The translations under genes and the position numbers were made by a program. Shown here piece by piece: positions 17,154 to 25,793 of a DNA stretch of 43,284 nt (its first letter is position 1; every line of letters begins with the position of its first letter). The notes below the pieces were generated by a model, which searched no databases, was not told the DNA's origin, and saw only the letters and a program-made list of their open reading frames with translations. Where the stretch lies: positions 1 to 43,284 of the forward strand of contig JACQZC010000036.1 of assembly GCA_016207905.1 (NCBI GenBank), given 5' to 3'. The DNA is from Nitrospirota bacterium. Its GTDB lineage: Bacteria; Nitrospirota; Thermodesulfovibrionia; Thermodesulfovibrionales; JdFR-86.

Positions 17154-18998
17154 ATGCCTATGAAATCTATCTTCAATAAACCTCTCCTTCACCTCATCCT
17201 TATAGCCCTCATTGGCATTCTTTCATACTCAAACACCTTCAATTCGCCCTTTCAGTGGGATGAGGAGTTTTTTATAGCCAAAAACCCTATTATCAAAGAC
17301 CTCTCTTACTTTCTTGAGCCATCAAAGGCAAAAGGGCTTGAACTTTACCCCGCACTTAAAAGCAGATATATTGGTTACCTCACATTCGCACTAAACTATA
17401 AACTTCACGGTCTTGATGTCAGGGGCTATCATATCTTTAATCTTACAATTCACATCCTCAATGCCATGCTTGTGTATTTTCTTGTTGTATTGACTTTCAG
17501 GACTCCGTTTCTGTCATTGCGATGCCGAAACATCGGCAGAAGCAATCTCATCGCCCTTTTCTCCGCCCTTGTTTTTGTCTCACATCCTATTCAAACAGAG
17601 GCTGTAACATATATATTTCAGAGGCTTGCCTCGCTCTGTGCATTTTTCTATCTTTTTTCGCTTGTGCTTTATATTAAGTGGAGGCTTGCCTCCTACAACC
17701 CCCTCCCTCGAGGGGAGGGGGCGAGGGGGAGGGTGATACCTCTATTACTCTACCTTGCCAGCATTCTTTCAGCTATCCTTGCAATGAAGACAAAGGAAAA
17801 TGCATTTACACTTCCTCTTGTCATTGCCCTTTATGAGTTCTTCTTCTTTAAAGGCTCTTTAGGTAAGAGAGTTCTTTATCTTATTCCCTTACTTCTGACA
17901 ATGCTTATTATTCCCCTCACTCTTATAGGCATCGATAAGCCTGTTGGAGAGATAATAAGCGGGCTTGGAGATGTCACAGAAGGATATGGAGGAATATCGA
18001 GATGGGATTATCTTTTAACCCAGTTCAGAGTTGTGGTTACATATATAAGGCTTTTATTTCTACCGATAAACCAGAACATTGGTTATGATTACCCTATATC
18101 CAATTCATTTTTAAATCCACAGGTGTTTTTGTCCTTTCTTTTTCTAATTTTTGTTTTTAGCTCTGCTTTTTATTTTCTTATAAGGTCTAAGTTCTCTCCT
18201 GTATTAAGGTTTATTTCCTTTGGAATCTTCTGGTTTTTTATAACCCTTTCAGTTGAGTCCTCCATTATACCAATACCAATGTGGATTAATGAATACAGGG
18301 TTTATCTGCCTTCCGTGGGAGTATTTATAGTATTTGTCGTGGGAGCATCCATATTTCTGCAAAAAATTAAAAAACGATATCTGCAAATAGGAGTAGTTTT
18401 CTTTTTAGCTATCATAACAGTTTCTCTTTCATATGCCTCATACAGCAGAAACAGCGTATGGACAAGCAAGATAAGCCTCTGGGAGGATACTGTAAGGAAA
18501 TCTCCCCGGATGGCAACAGCGCATAACATCCTTGCCCTCGCCTACAGTTCCAATGGCTTGGTTGACAAGGCAATAGAGCATTTTCAGAAAGCATTAAGGC
18601 TTGAGCCTTTTTTTGCAGATGCATACAATAATCTCGGTATTGAATTTTATAAGAAGGGTTTTGTTAATCAGGCAATAGAGCATTTTCAGAGTGCCTTAAA
18701 AGTGAAGCCCGATTTTGAAGAGATACATAATAACCTCGGTAACGCATACTATAAGAAGGGCTTATTCAATCAGGCTATAGAACATTTTCAGTCTGCCTTG
18801 AGACTAAAGCCTGATTATTCAGAAGCACATTTTAATCTTGGGCTTCTTTACCTTGACATAGGGGAACAGAGAAAAGCATATGAAGAATTTGAAAAAACAT
18901 TACAAATAAATCCCAACTTCTATCAAGCCCGAAAATACTTAATGGATATAAATAAAACTAATTCCCCTTATCCTGCAAATTATCCTACAAAGCAGTAG
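17154..18998 (+). CDS. TMTC-like polytopic membrane protein with C-terminal TPRs
   Basis: 614 residues. About ten hydrophobic segments occupy 1-425, with SNTFNSPFQWDE near 27-38 and HPIQTEAVTYIFQR near 145, the pattern of the TMTC (GT-C fold, O-mannosyltransferase-related) family; FRVVVTYIRLLFLPINQN fits the conserved middle region (DUF1736). Residues about 450-600 hold four TPRs (IEHFQKALRLEPF, IEHFQSALKVKPD and so on). It may transfer sugar to exported proteins, which is unproven. Two short segments, RCRNIGRSNL and NPLPRGEGARGRV, are translated from palindromic repeats lying in frame. A decayed paralogue starts with MKSIS, so the second ATG (17160) may be the true start; neither has a clear ribosome-binding site. 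Confidence 0.82.
   Translation: MPMKSIFNKPLLHLILIALIGILSYSNTFNSPFQWDEEFFIAKNPIIKDLSYFLEPSKAKGLELYPALKSRYIGYLTFALNYKLHGLDVRGYHIFNLTIHILNAMLVYFLVVLTFRTPFLSLRCRNIGRSNLIALFSALVFVSHPIQTEAVTYIFQRLASLCAFFYLFSLVLYIKWRLASYNPLPRGEGARGRVIPLLLYLASILSAILAMKTKENAFTLPLVIALYEFFFFKGSLGKRVLYLIPLLLTMLIIPLTLIGIDKPVGEIISGLGDVTEGYGGISRWDYLLTQFRVVVTYIRLLFLPINQNIGYDYPISNSFLNPQVFLSFLFLIFVFSSAFYFLIRSKFSPVLRFISFGIFWFFITLSVESSIIPIPMWINEYRVYLPSVGVFIVFVVGASIFLQKIKKRYLQIGVVFFLAIITVSLSYASYSRNSVWTSKISLWEDTVRKSPRMATAHNILALAYSSNGLVDKAIEHFQKALRLEPFFADAYNNLGIEFYKKGFVNQAIEHFQSALKVKPDFEEIHNNLGNAYYKKGLFNQAIEHFQSALRLKPDYSEAHFNLGLLYLDIGEQRKAYEEFEKTLQINPNFYQARKYLMDINKTNSPYPANYPTKQ
17513..17549. repeat. Intragenic palindromic repeat ('GTCATTGCGA...GAAGCAATCTC' family)
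   Basis: An outer inverted repeat ATTGC/GCAAT (17516-17520 and 17542-17546) encloses TGCCGA/TCGGCA (17523-17528 and 17533-17538). This is the common bacterial interspersed palindrome that yields LRG.E.RSN-like peptides. Here it is read in frame inside the TMTC-like gene. A different version sits at the matching place in the paralogue at 42551-42586. Confidence 0.75.
17699..17735. repeat. Intragenic GC-rich palindromic repeat (CCCTCCCTCGAGGGGAGGG family)
   Basis: A pyrimidine-rich arm followed by a purine-rich arm around a central CTCGAG, then a GAGGGGGAGGGTG tail. It is translated in frame as PLPRGEGARGRV between two hydrophobic segments of the TMTC-like protein. Related copies are at 32474-32510, 32528-32562, 41301-41339 and 42371-42408. 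Confidence 0.8.
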
Positions 18999-19021
18999 TT
19001 TTCACTAATGTCTTAAGACCT

Positions 19022-19050
19022 TTCAAAACGATTGCCTCCATTGTTATAAT
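19022..19050 (+). promoter_or_regulatory. Putative promoter of the propeller/CHAT/cyclase gene series
   Basis: A perfect TATAAT at 19045-19050 is preceded 17 bases upstream by TTCAAA (19022-19027), a moderate -35 match. It is followed by the ribosome-binding site AAGGGAGG at 19063-19070 and the ATG at 19076. This is the best promoter candidate for the plus-strand genes to 27269, which have short gaps between them. Confidence 0.5.
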
Positions 19051-19075
19051 AACCTGTGTTTGAAGGGAGGATGTA

Positions 19076-20194
19076 ATGTTAAGGCCAAAAATGGCAATCG
19101 TAGTGGTTGCCACGATTGTTGGCATCGGGGGTTATTCGTCCTATGGCATTACCCAGCAAAAAGACACTTCTTATGCAGTAATGTTTCGGGCAGACATCCA
19201 GCATACAGGCGTTTATGACACAAATGCCGTGTCATCCTTTGGAGGGCTAAAGTGGCGTTTTAGGGCAAGAGGCGGAGTTCACTCCTCGCCTATCTCAACC
19301 GATAGGGCGGTTTATTTTGGAAGTAAGAATGGAAACCTCTATGCAGTTGACATAGGAACTGGTAAGGAGCTCTGGAGGTTTAAGACAGGCGGCGCTATAA
19401 TCTCCACGCCTGCCATGGCAGATGAAGTGCTCTATTTTGGAAGCAGTGATGGAAACCTTTATGCAGTTGACATAAGGGCTGGTAATGAGCTCTGGAGGTT
19501 TAAGGCAGGTGCTCCTGTGATTTCCTCTCCTGCCATTGACAACGGAGTGATTTTTTTTGGGAGTAACAACGGAACATTCTATGCAGTAGACATTAAAACA
19601 AAAAGGGAAATCTGGATATTCGAAACAGGAGACGAGGTGAATTCCTCTCCTGCCATAGCTAATGGAATAGTCTACTTTGGCAGCAGCGATGGAAATCTCT
19701 ATGCAGTTGACATAAAAAGCGGTTTAGAGAAATGGAAGTTCAGGACAAAAGGCCGTGTATGTTCCTCACCTGCTATTTCAGGAGGGGCAGTGTATTTCGG
19801 AAGCTGGGATGGAAACCTCTATGCAGTTGATGCAATCACCGGGGCTGAGATATGGAGATTCCAGACAAGGGGCTGGGTGAATTCCTCGCCTGCTATTTCA
19901 GGAGGGGCTGTGTATTTCGGAAGCTTCGATAGAACCCTCTATGCAGTGGACATAAGGGCTGGAAAGGAAAGGTGGCGGTTCAGAACGAGGGACTGGGTGA
20001 ATTCCTCGCCTTCTATAGCCGAAGATATAGTTTACTTTGGAAGCTACGACAGAAACCTCTATGCAGTGGATGTTACAACCGGACAGGAGAAATGGAGATT
20101 CAGGACAAGGGGACTCGTGTATTCTTCCCCTCTAATAGCCAATGGGATAGTCTACTTTGGCAGTAATGATGGATTCCTCTATGCAGTTCACTGA
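19076..20194 (+). CDS. Exported PQQ-type beta-propeller repeat protein
   Basis: 372 residues. A hydrophobic N-terminus (about 7-24) would direct export or anchor the protein. The body is eight repeats of about 40 residues with the core YFGSxDGNLYAVD followed by GxExWRF, the PQQ-binding-like (BamB/quinoprotein) propeller motif. The repeats are also regular in DNA, with a 120-bp period, showing recent internal duplication. FRADIQHTGVYD before the first repeat is typical of the family. No catalytic dehydrogenase residues are seen, so a protein-binding or scaffold role is more likely than enzyme activity. AAGGGAGG five bases before the ATG supports the start. It is the first gene of the series ending in the CHAT, CHASE2 and FecR proteins. 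Confidence 0.9.
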   Translation: MLRPKMAIVVVATIVGIGGYSSYGITQQKDTSYAVMFRADIQHTGVYDTNAVSSFGGLKWRFRARGGVHSSPISTDRAVYFGSKNGNLYAVDIGTGKELWRFKTGGAIISTPAMADEVLYFGSSDGNLYAVDIRAGNELWRFKAGAPVISSPAIDNGVIFFGSNNGTFYAVDIKTKREIWIFETGDEVNSSPAIANGIVYFGSSDGNLYAVDIKSGLEKWKFRTKGRVCSSPAISGGAVYFGSWDGNLYAVDAITGAEIWRFQTRGWVNSSPAISGGAVYFGSFDRTLYAVDIRAGKERWRFRTRDWVNSSPSIAEDIVYFGSYDRNLYAVDVTTGQEKWRFRTRGLVYSSPLIANGIVYFGSNDGFLYAVH

Positions 20195-20219
20195 GTCCCT
20201 CGTTATGCCGTAAGCCATA

Positions 20220-21203
20220 ATGAAGACAGCCTGCACATGCGTCCTGATTATCGCCCTTGCTAATACATCAGCTTTTGCAGGCTCTTCTGCCGAAGAGCTC
20301 GAAAACAGGATTTACAATGCATATGGCAAAACCGGCATTAAGATTTTTAGGAACATGGACGGCATTAAGAGTGCACAGGATGTCATGGAAGATGCAGGTT
20401 TTTCTGAGTCCGAGATGGCTGAAATGCTCAAGTGGTTCGAGAAAGAAGCAGGCTCGCTCAACCAAAAGGCATTGGCATTTTATAACGGAGGCGATGTCCC
20501 TTCCGCAATCCCATACATAGAGACTGCCTTAGAGATAACCTCAAAGGTCTTAGGTAGAAAACACCCTGCAGTGGCAAAGGCACTTAATTTTCTCGCAGAG
20601 CTTTATAAACTGACAGAAAGGCATGCAGATGCAGAGCCACTTTATAAATGGGTATTAGAGATAAATGAAGCAAGATACGGCAAAGACCATCCAGCAGTAG
20701 CAGCAGGCATCATAAACCTTGCCCTCCTTTATAAATCGATGTCAAGACACTCAGAGGCAGAGCCCCTCCTTTTGAGGGCACTCGATATATGCGAGACTAC
20801 ATATGGCAAAGACCATCAGACAGTCTCTGCAGTCATTACAAACCTTGCACTGCTTTACGACGAAAAAGGTAGGTACCAGGAGGCAGAGCCTCTTTATCTA
20901 AGGGCACTCACGATAGATGAAAAGGCATTGGGAGGAGAGCATCCCCAGCTTTTCACTACGCTCAATAACCTTGCCAGCCTTTATTTGTCAACAGGCAGAT
21001 ATGTAGATGCAGAGCCCCTTTATCTAAGGGCAATAAAGATAATGGATAAGGCATTGGGAGGAGAGCATCCCCAGCTTTCAACTACGCTCAATAACCTTGC
21101 CAGCCTTTATTTGTCAACAGGCAGATATGTAGATGCAGAGCCCCTTTATCTCAAGGAGATCGGAAGAGCAAAGAGGCAGAGGACTCCTATCTCAAGGCAC
21201 TGA
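20220..21203 (+). CDS. N-terminal part of an exported TPR-CHAT protein, broken by a frameshift
   Basis: 327 residues as read. A signal peptide covers 1-20 (cleavage after AFA), followed by about six kinesin-light-chain-type TPRs of 42 residues (consensus HPxLxTTLNNLAxLYxxxGRYxxAEPLYLRAL). The frame ends with a non-TPR tail after LYLKEIGRA. Inserting one A at about 21171-21172 (GCAAAGAGG to GCAAAAGAGG) restores KEAEDSYLKALNI and joins it to the downstream frame, which continues the TPRs and ends in a CHAT domain. The gene was therefore once (or still is, if this is an assembly error) a single protein of roughly 970 residues at 20220-23128. Confidence 0.85.
   Translation: MKTACTCVLIIALANTSAFAGSSAEELENRIYNAYGKTGIKIFRNMDGIKSAQDVMEDAGFSESEMAEMLKWFEKEAGSLNQKALAFYNGGDVPSAIPYIETALEITSKVLGRKHPAVAKALNFLAELYKLTERHADAEPLYKWVLEINEARYGKDHPAVAAGIINLALLYKSMSRHSEAEPLLLRALDICETTYGKDHQTVSAVITNLALLYDEKGRYQEAEPLYLRALTIDEKALGGEHPQLFTTLNNLASLYLSTGRYVDAEPLYLRAIKIMDKALGGEHPQLSTTLNNLASLYLSTGRYVDAEPLYLKEIGRAKRQRTPISRH
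20925..21176 (+). repeat. Two nearly identical 126-bp tandem repeats encoding TPR units
   Basis: Units start at 20925 and 21051 with GCATTGGGAGGAGAGC. They are exactly 126 bases (42 codons) apart and differ at only a few positions. A third, more diverged unit begins near 21218, 41 bases later than the period predicts, which would be 42 bases (14 codons) if the lost base were restored. The near identity suggests recent duplication or gene conversion and makes the area prone to slippage or assembly error. Confidence 0.85.
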
Positions 21204-21316
21204 ATATACTCGAGCGAGCATATGGCAGAGAGCATCCCCAGCTTTCAACCACGCTCAATAACCTTGCTCTCCTTTATTACTCAACAGGCAGATATGTAGA
21301 TGCAGAGCCGCTTTAT

Positions 21317-23128
21317 TTGAGGGCAATCGAGATCGGTGAGCGGACACTCGGCAAAGAGCATCCTGACCTGTCGGTATGGCTAAACAACCTTGCACTCCTT
21401 TATGCGGCAACAGGCAGACACGCCGAAAGCCAGAGGCTTTTTAGCCAGGCACTATTGATAGAGGACAAAAAAAGAGAAAATGTCTTTGCCGTTTTATCCG
21501 AAAAACAAAAGCTCTCCTACATGAAAAGAACCGAAGACAATATATATGCCTTCATCAGCCATTCAGCCCAGAATAAAGGAGACCCTGAAGTTACGCTGGA
21601 TGCATGGCTCAGATGGAAGGGCGCTGTTCATGAGGCACAAGGCAGGTATCTGAGTGCACTCATCGAGTCCCCTAATCCTGAGATAAAGCAGAAATTCGCC
21701 GAGCTTATCTCTATAAGGCGTATGCTTGCAAAAATAGGATTCTCCGACAAAGGTAACCTAACCTTAGAGGATTATAGAGGAAAGATAGAAAATCTGGAAA
21801 AGGAAAAGCAAAGATTAGAGATAGAGCTAAGCAGACTGAGCAAAGACTTTTCCCTCGAAAACCTCTCAGGCAAGGCTGATACAAAAAAAATAGCAGAACT
21901 CCTTCCTCTGGATGTCGCATATATAGATTTCGCAAACATATATTTCTATGACTTCCAGAAAAGAAATCGGGGCAAAGAGCATTACCTCGTCTTTATCCTT
22001 ACAGGAGGAGATAGCATCCATGTGAATCTTATCGACATTGGAGAGTCCGAAAAAATAAACAGTCATATCAATGCCTATTTAAGTGAGATGAAAAGTCCGT
22101 TAATCTTTGGAGCACTACCAAACAACGAGATACTAAAGAAAGACTCAAGGGCACTGTATGATGCACTCATAACGCCCATAGCAGGCTACCTCAAAGACAA
22201 AAAAAAGCTCTATATCAGCCCAGACAGTAACCTTAGCCTCATGCCATTTGAGGTCTTAACAAGCCCTTCTGGGGAATACCTCATAGAGGATTACCTTATA
22301 ACATATATAACTGCAGGCAGGGACATCGTCAGGTTCTCCGATACCACCCTTGCCGAGGGGATTGTGCTGATAATGGCAGACCCAGACTTTGACATGGCAG
22401 AGGCACTGCCAAAGGCAAAAGGGGTTAAAAAGCCCTTGCCTCTTTTATCTAAAGAGGCATCCACATTAAGATTTCAAAGGCTTCCTGATACAAAGGAGGA
22501 GGCAGATGAAATACAAAAGACCCTGAGGACGAGATACACGGTATTTAATTATCAGGACAAAAAGGCAGTCGAGGAAATGCTTTTTGGCAATAAAACTCCA
22601 CGCATCATTCATCTTGCCACACATGGGTTTTTCCTAAAAGATGTTGAGGTTAAAGAAGACGCACAGAGGCTTGGAATGCTCTCTGAGAGCTGGATTGGAA
22701 AAGAACCGCTATCAATAGAAAACCCGATGCTCCGTTCGGGAATAGTCTTTGCAGGAGCTAATACTTCCCTGAAGGAAGGAAAAGACGAGGGCATTGTGAG
22801 TGCCGAAAAAATATTAGGCTTGAGGCTCAATGGCACAGAGCTTGTCGTGCTTTCTGCATGCGATACAGGCACAGGGGATGTCAAAAAAGGCGAGGGAGTC
22901 TTTGGCTTGAAAAGGGCATTCATACTTGCTGGTGCAAAGACCCTGCTCATGAGCCTCTGGAGTGTTCCAAGTAAAGAGACAAAAGACATAATGATCGAGT
23001 TTTACACCTCGATGGCAAAAGGTAAGACAAAGGCCGAGGCACTGAGAGAGGCTAAATTAAATATGCTAAAGGGAGAAAATCCAAATCCATTTTTCTGGGC
23101 TCCATTTATACTCGTGGGGAAACCATAA
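21317..23128 (+). CDS. C-terminal part of the TPR-CHAT (caspase-like) protein
   Basis: 603 residues from the first ATG after the frameshift, though the coding frame extends back to about 21173. Residues 1-60 are TPRs, 60-170 a helical linker, and about 290-603 a CHAT domain, a caspase/separase-related protease fold. The catalytic pair is visible: H436 in HLATHGFF and C515 in VLSACDTGTG, and the C-terminus ends NPFFWAPFILVG as in other CHAT proteins. Coupled to the N-terminal part, the product would be exported, so it would act in the periplasm or at the surface. Without the first part, the ATG at 21317 lacks a signal peptide and a good ribosome-binding site. Confidence 0.85.
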   Translation: MRAIEIGERTLGKEHPDLSVWLNNLALLYAATGRHAESQRLFSQALLIEDKKRENVFAVLSEKQKLSYMKRTEDNIYAFISHSAQNKGDPEVTLDAWLRWKGAVHEAQGRYLSALIESPNPEIKQKFAELISIRRMLAKIGFSDKGNLTLEDYRGKIENLEKEKQRLEIELSRLSKDFSLENLSGKADTKKIAELLPLDVAYIDFANIYFYDFQKRNRGKEHYLVFILTGGDSIHVNLIDIGESEKINSHINAYLSEMKSPLIFGALPNNEILKKDSRALYDALITPIAGYLKDKKKLYISPDSNLSLMPFEVLTSPSGEYLIEDYLITYITAGRDIVRFSDTTLAEGIVLIMADPDFDMAEALPKAKGVKKPLPLLSKEASTLRFQRLPDTKEEADEIQKTLRTRYTVFNYQDKKAVEEMLFGNKTPRIIHLATHGFFLKDVEVKEDAQRLGMLSESWIGKEPLSIENPMLRSGIVFAGANTSLKEGKDEGIVSAEKILGLRLNGTELVVLSACDTGTGDVKKGEGVFGLKRAFILAGAKTLLMSLWSVPSKETKDIMIEFYTSMAKGKTKAEALREAKLNMLKGENPNPFFWAPFILVGKP

Positions 23129-23134
23129 ACTTTA

Positions 23135-24913
23135 ATGGGCAAACGAAAACCATATAGCTACATGATTGCAGTAGGAGTAGCAGTCCTTCTCCTCATAAGT
23201 TATAACTTATGGGAAGGCATCGAGCTAAAGGCATATGATTTCAGGCTTAGGACACTGGAATCCTTAAGCCTGAGTAAGGACACATACACAGGCAATGTGG
23301 TTATAGTTGGCATGGAGGAGGACTCCATGATTAAGGAAAAGCCTCTAATCTTCTGGTATCCTGACATCGGCTTATTCCTCGAGAGGATGAAAGACTATGG
23401 CGCCTCTGTCATAGGGATTGACCTCATAGCAGTGCATTCGCTTGGCGAAAAGATAAATTCCGCTTTTGAATCGGTAACCGACGAATCCGACAAACAGCAC
23501 ATAGGCTTTCTCAAAGATTTAGGCGAAAGACTCGATAACTCCCTTCTTAGGAATATCCTTTCAGCCTCAGAGAAGCTCTGCATCATACAGGCAGTGGCAG
23601 AGGGAACCGTGCCATACTATTTCCCCTCCATGGCATTCATGAAAAATGTCCATCCTGCCTCTGTTAGACTCACCCCGGATATAGACCATATCATAAGAAG
23701 GCAGAGGTTTCCCGAGGAAAACAAGACAGGTCATTTTGCCTATGCCATATACAACGCCATTGGAGGGAAAAAAGACCCAAGCGAGATAATGCTTAATTAT
23801 TCCCTGAGAAAAAGCATCCCATATTATTCTTTTAAGGATGTTATGGAAGGCAAACTGACGAGGACCCTGTTTTCAGGGAAAACGGTTGTTCTTGGATACA
23901 TGACCCGATACGAGGATGTTCATTCCACGCCCATTAAAGAGCGGATTTCAGGGACAATGCTGCATGCACTGACAGTCGAGACGATGCTAAGCGGCACATC
24001 CCCGAGGAATGTCCCTTTTGGTATCGATGCAGTCATACTCGTTGTCTTAACAGCAATGGGTTTAGCACTATCCTTGAGACTGAGACCTTTTTCAGCCATA
24101 CTGGGAACACTCATCCTTATGGCAGGGTTTTTTTTGATAAACCTGAGTCTTTTTTATGCAGGCTATAGACTAACTCTTCTGCCTCATATCCTTTCTCCGC
24201 TCCTTGTGCTTACATTTATTTACCCATATAGATATATCGTAGAAGAAAGAAGCAGAAAAAAAATATATAAAACCTTCAGCTACTACATAGACAGAAAGGT
24301 CATAGATTCCCTCATAGAGAAAGACCCATCGGCACTTCTTAAGGGAGAATACAAGGACATCGCAATACTTTTCATTGACATCAGGGATTTCACCTCCATG
24401 TCCCAACAGCAGAAAGCCGAAAATATCGTAAGCCTTCTGAATGTATATTTTGGTAAAATAACCGATATAATCCAGAGACACAGTGGCTTTGTAAATAAGC
24501 TGATTGGAGACGGCATGATGGCTTTCTTTGGGACCGAGGAGCCTGTGGCTAATGCCCTCAGGGCATCAGTAGAAATCCTGAAGGAGACCGAGAGGATGAA
24601 TAACAATGGGCTTACGGCATCCCATATCGGCAACTGGACACTCAACATCGGCATAGGCATTCATTACGGAAGGGTTGTTATGGGTAATATCGGCTCCGAA
24701 AAGAAAATGGACTTTACGATAATAGGCGACCCTGTAAACATAGCATCTCGAATAGAGGGGCTTACGAAACAGCTCCAAAGAAAACTGCTCCTGAGTGGCT
24801 TTGCATATGAGATGGTTAAAGAAGAATTTAGTTTCAAATACCTCGGAGACTTTACTGTTAAGGGCAGCCAAGAGCCCCTAAGCATATATACGATAGAAGA
24901 AATGGGTCATTGA
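23135..24913 (+). CDS. CHASE2-domain membrane adenylate cyclase
   Basis: 592 residues. TM segment at 8-24, an extracytoplasmic CHASE2 domain (about 30-290), three TM segments (298-314, 319-341, 346-365) and a class III cyclase domain (about 400-590). Metal-binding aspartates are D415 (FIDIRDFT) and D459 (LIGDGMMAFFG). KKMDFTIIGDPVNIASR contains the lysine and aspartate that specify ATP and the Asn/Arg pair for catalysis, so cAMP is the expected product. CHASE2 senses an unknown external signal. The gene starts six bases after the CHAT gene ends, which points to a shared function: an envelope signal passed to cAMP, perhaps through the protease. Confidence 0.92.
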   Translation: MGKRKPYSYMIAVGVAVLLLISYNLWEGIELKAYDFRLRTLESLSLSKDTYTGNVVIVGMEEDSMIKEKPLIFWYPDIGLFLERMKDYGASVIGIDLIAVHSLGEKINSAFESVTDESDKQHIGFLKDLGERLDNSLLRNILSASEKLCIIQAVAEGTVPYYFPSMAFMKNVHPASVRLTPDIDHIIRRQRFPEENKTGHFAYAIYNAIGGKKDPSEIMLNYSLRKSIPYYSFKDVMEGKLTRTLFSGKTVVLGYMTRYEDVHSTPIKERISGTMLHALTVETMLSGTSPRNVPFGIDAVILVVLTAMGLALSLRLRPFSAILGTLILMAGFFLINLSLFYAGYRLTLLPHILSPLLVLTFIYPYRYIVEERSRKKIYKTFSYYIDRKVIDSLIEKDPSALLKGEYKDIAILFIDIRDFTSMSQQQKAENIVSLLNVYFGKITDIIQRHSGFVNKLIGDGMMAFFGTEEPVANALRASVEILKETERMNNNGLTASHIGNWTLNIGIGIHYGRVVMGNIGSEKKMDFTIIGDPVNIASRIEGLTKQLQRKLLLSGFAYEMVKEEFSFKYLGDFTVKGSQEPLSIYTIEEMGH

Positions 24914-24936
24914 CCCAATAAGAGGAGGTTTTAGAA

Positions 24937-25770
24937 ATGAAAAGGATTACTCTAATAGTCGTTTTCCTTCTTATGCCGCTCGTTGCCCATGGCAATGAGA
25001 AATTCGGCATGGTCTTTGATATCCAGGGCACTGTGGAGGTAAAGACCTCTGATGGAAGACTCATAAAATTAAGGAAAGACAGGCATGTCCTTTACCCAAT
25101 AAAAGATGGAGACAGGATTAATGTCATGGCAGGCGGAAGGGTCGTAATAGTGTCCATTAAGGGAAAACAAGGCTATGAAATCCTATCCAACTCATCAGTA
25201 GAAATCACCGAAGGCAGGATAAGGACAATCAAAGGGACTGTAAATATAAAAGAAGGCTTTCATGCACCCGAGGAAGGTGCTGGCGGACAAATAGGAGCGG
25301 TTGTCTTAAGAAGTTCAATCAAAGAGCCCTGCATAAGGACAGTGTCACCTGTAAATACTTCGATTCTCGACCTGACCCCTGAGCTCGTATGGAGGCTCGA
25401 CTGTAAGGGTATTAAGAAGGTCTCTGTTAGAATCCTTACTGGGAAAGATGTAATATTCAGCAGAGACACCGAGGTGAATTCCATGAAAGTCCCAGAAGGT
25501 ATTCTCAAATACGGAGAGACCTACAGGTGGCTTGTGGATGGAGGACCTGTCGGCATATTTGGCGGAACATTCTTAATTCCCGAAGAACAGGAAGTCAAAA
25601 ACATCAATGAGAAAATAGCCTCCCTAAAGGCAGGCAAAGACCTCTCGGAAAGGCTCTCTTATGTGTTTTACCTTCTCGGCAACGGGCTGAATGAGCATGC
25701 AAAATCCGAGATTGAACTTCTCGAAAGGGAGTTTCCTGAAAACGAATATATAAGGGAGCTGAAGAAATAA
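24937..25770 (+). CDS. Exported FecR-domain protein
   Basis: 277 residues. Signal peptide 1-19 (MPLVAHG-N), then a FecR-type beta-rich domain at about 20-130 (GTVEVKTSDGRLIKL, then VLYPIKDGDRINV and GGRVVIVS), a second beta domain (about 130-220, LTPELVWRLD) and a helical C-terminal tail. FecR domains classically relay outer-membrane signals to sigma factors, but free exported versions are common beside CHASE2 cyclases. No sigma factor gene is present here. AGGAGG lies 9 bases upstream of the ATG, supporting the start. Confidence 0.87.
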   Translation: MKRITLIVVFLLMPLVAHGNEKFGMVFDIQGTVEVKTSDGRLIKLRKDRHVLYPIKDGDRINVMAGGRVVIVSIKGKQGYEILSNSSVEITEGRIRTIKGTVNIKEGFHAPEEGAGGQIGAVVLRSSIKEPCIRTVSPVNTSILDLTPELVWRLDCKGIKKVSVRILTGKDVIFSRDTEVNSMKVPEGILKYGETYRWLVDGGPVGIFGGTFLIPEEQEVKNINEKIASLKAGKDLSERLSYVFYLLGNGLNEHAKSEIELLEREFPENEYIRELKK

Positions 25771-25793
25771 GATTTGATTGGGAGATACTATCT

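Noticed and set aside
19296-20190. Non-coding tandem repeats with a 120-bp period
   Set aside because: They are the DNA image of the beta-propeller repeats and remain open in one frame.
20925-21176. CRISPR-like or satellite array from the 126-bp repeats
   Set aside because: The repeats are in-frame TPR codons without spacers.
20220-21203. Programmed ribosomal frameshifting in the TPR-CHAT gene
   Set aside because: The site GCAAAGAGG is not a classical slippery heptamer and no stimulatory stem is obvious; a lost base next to unstable repeats is simpler.
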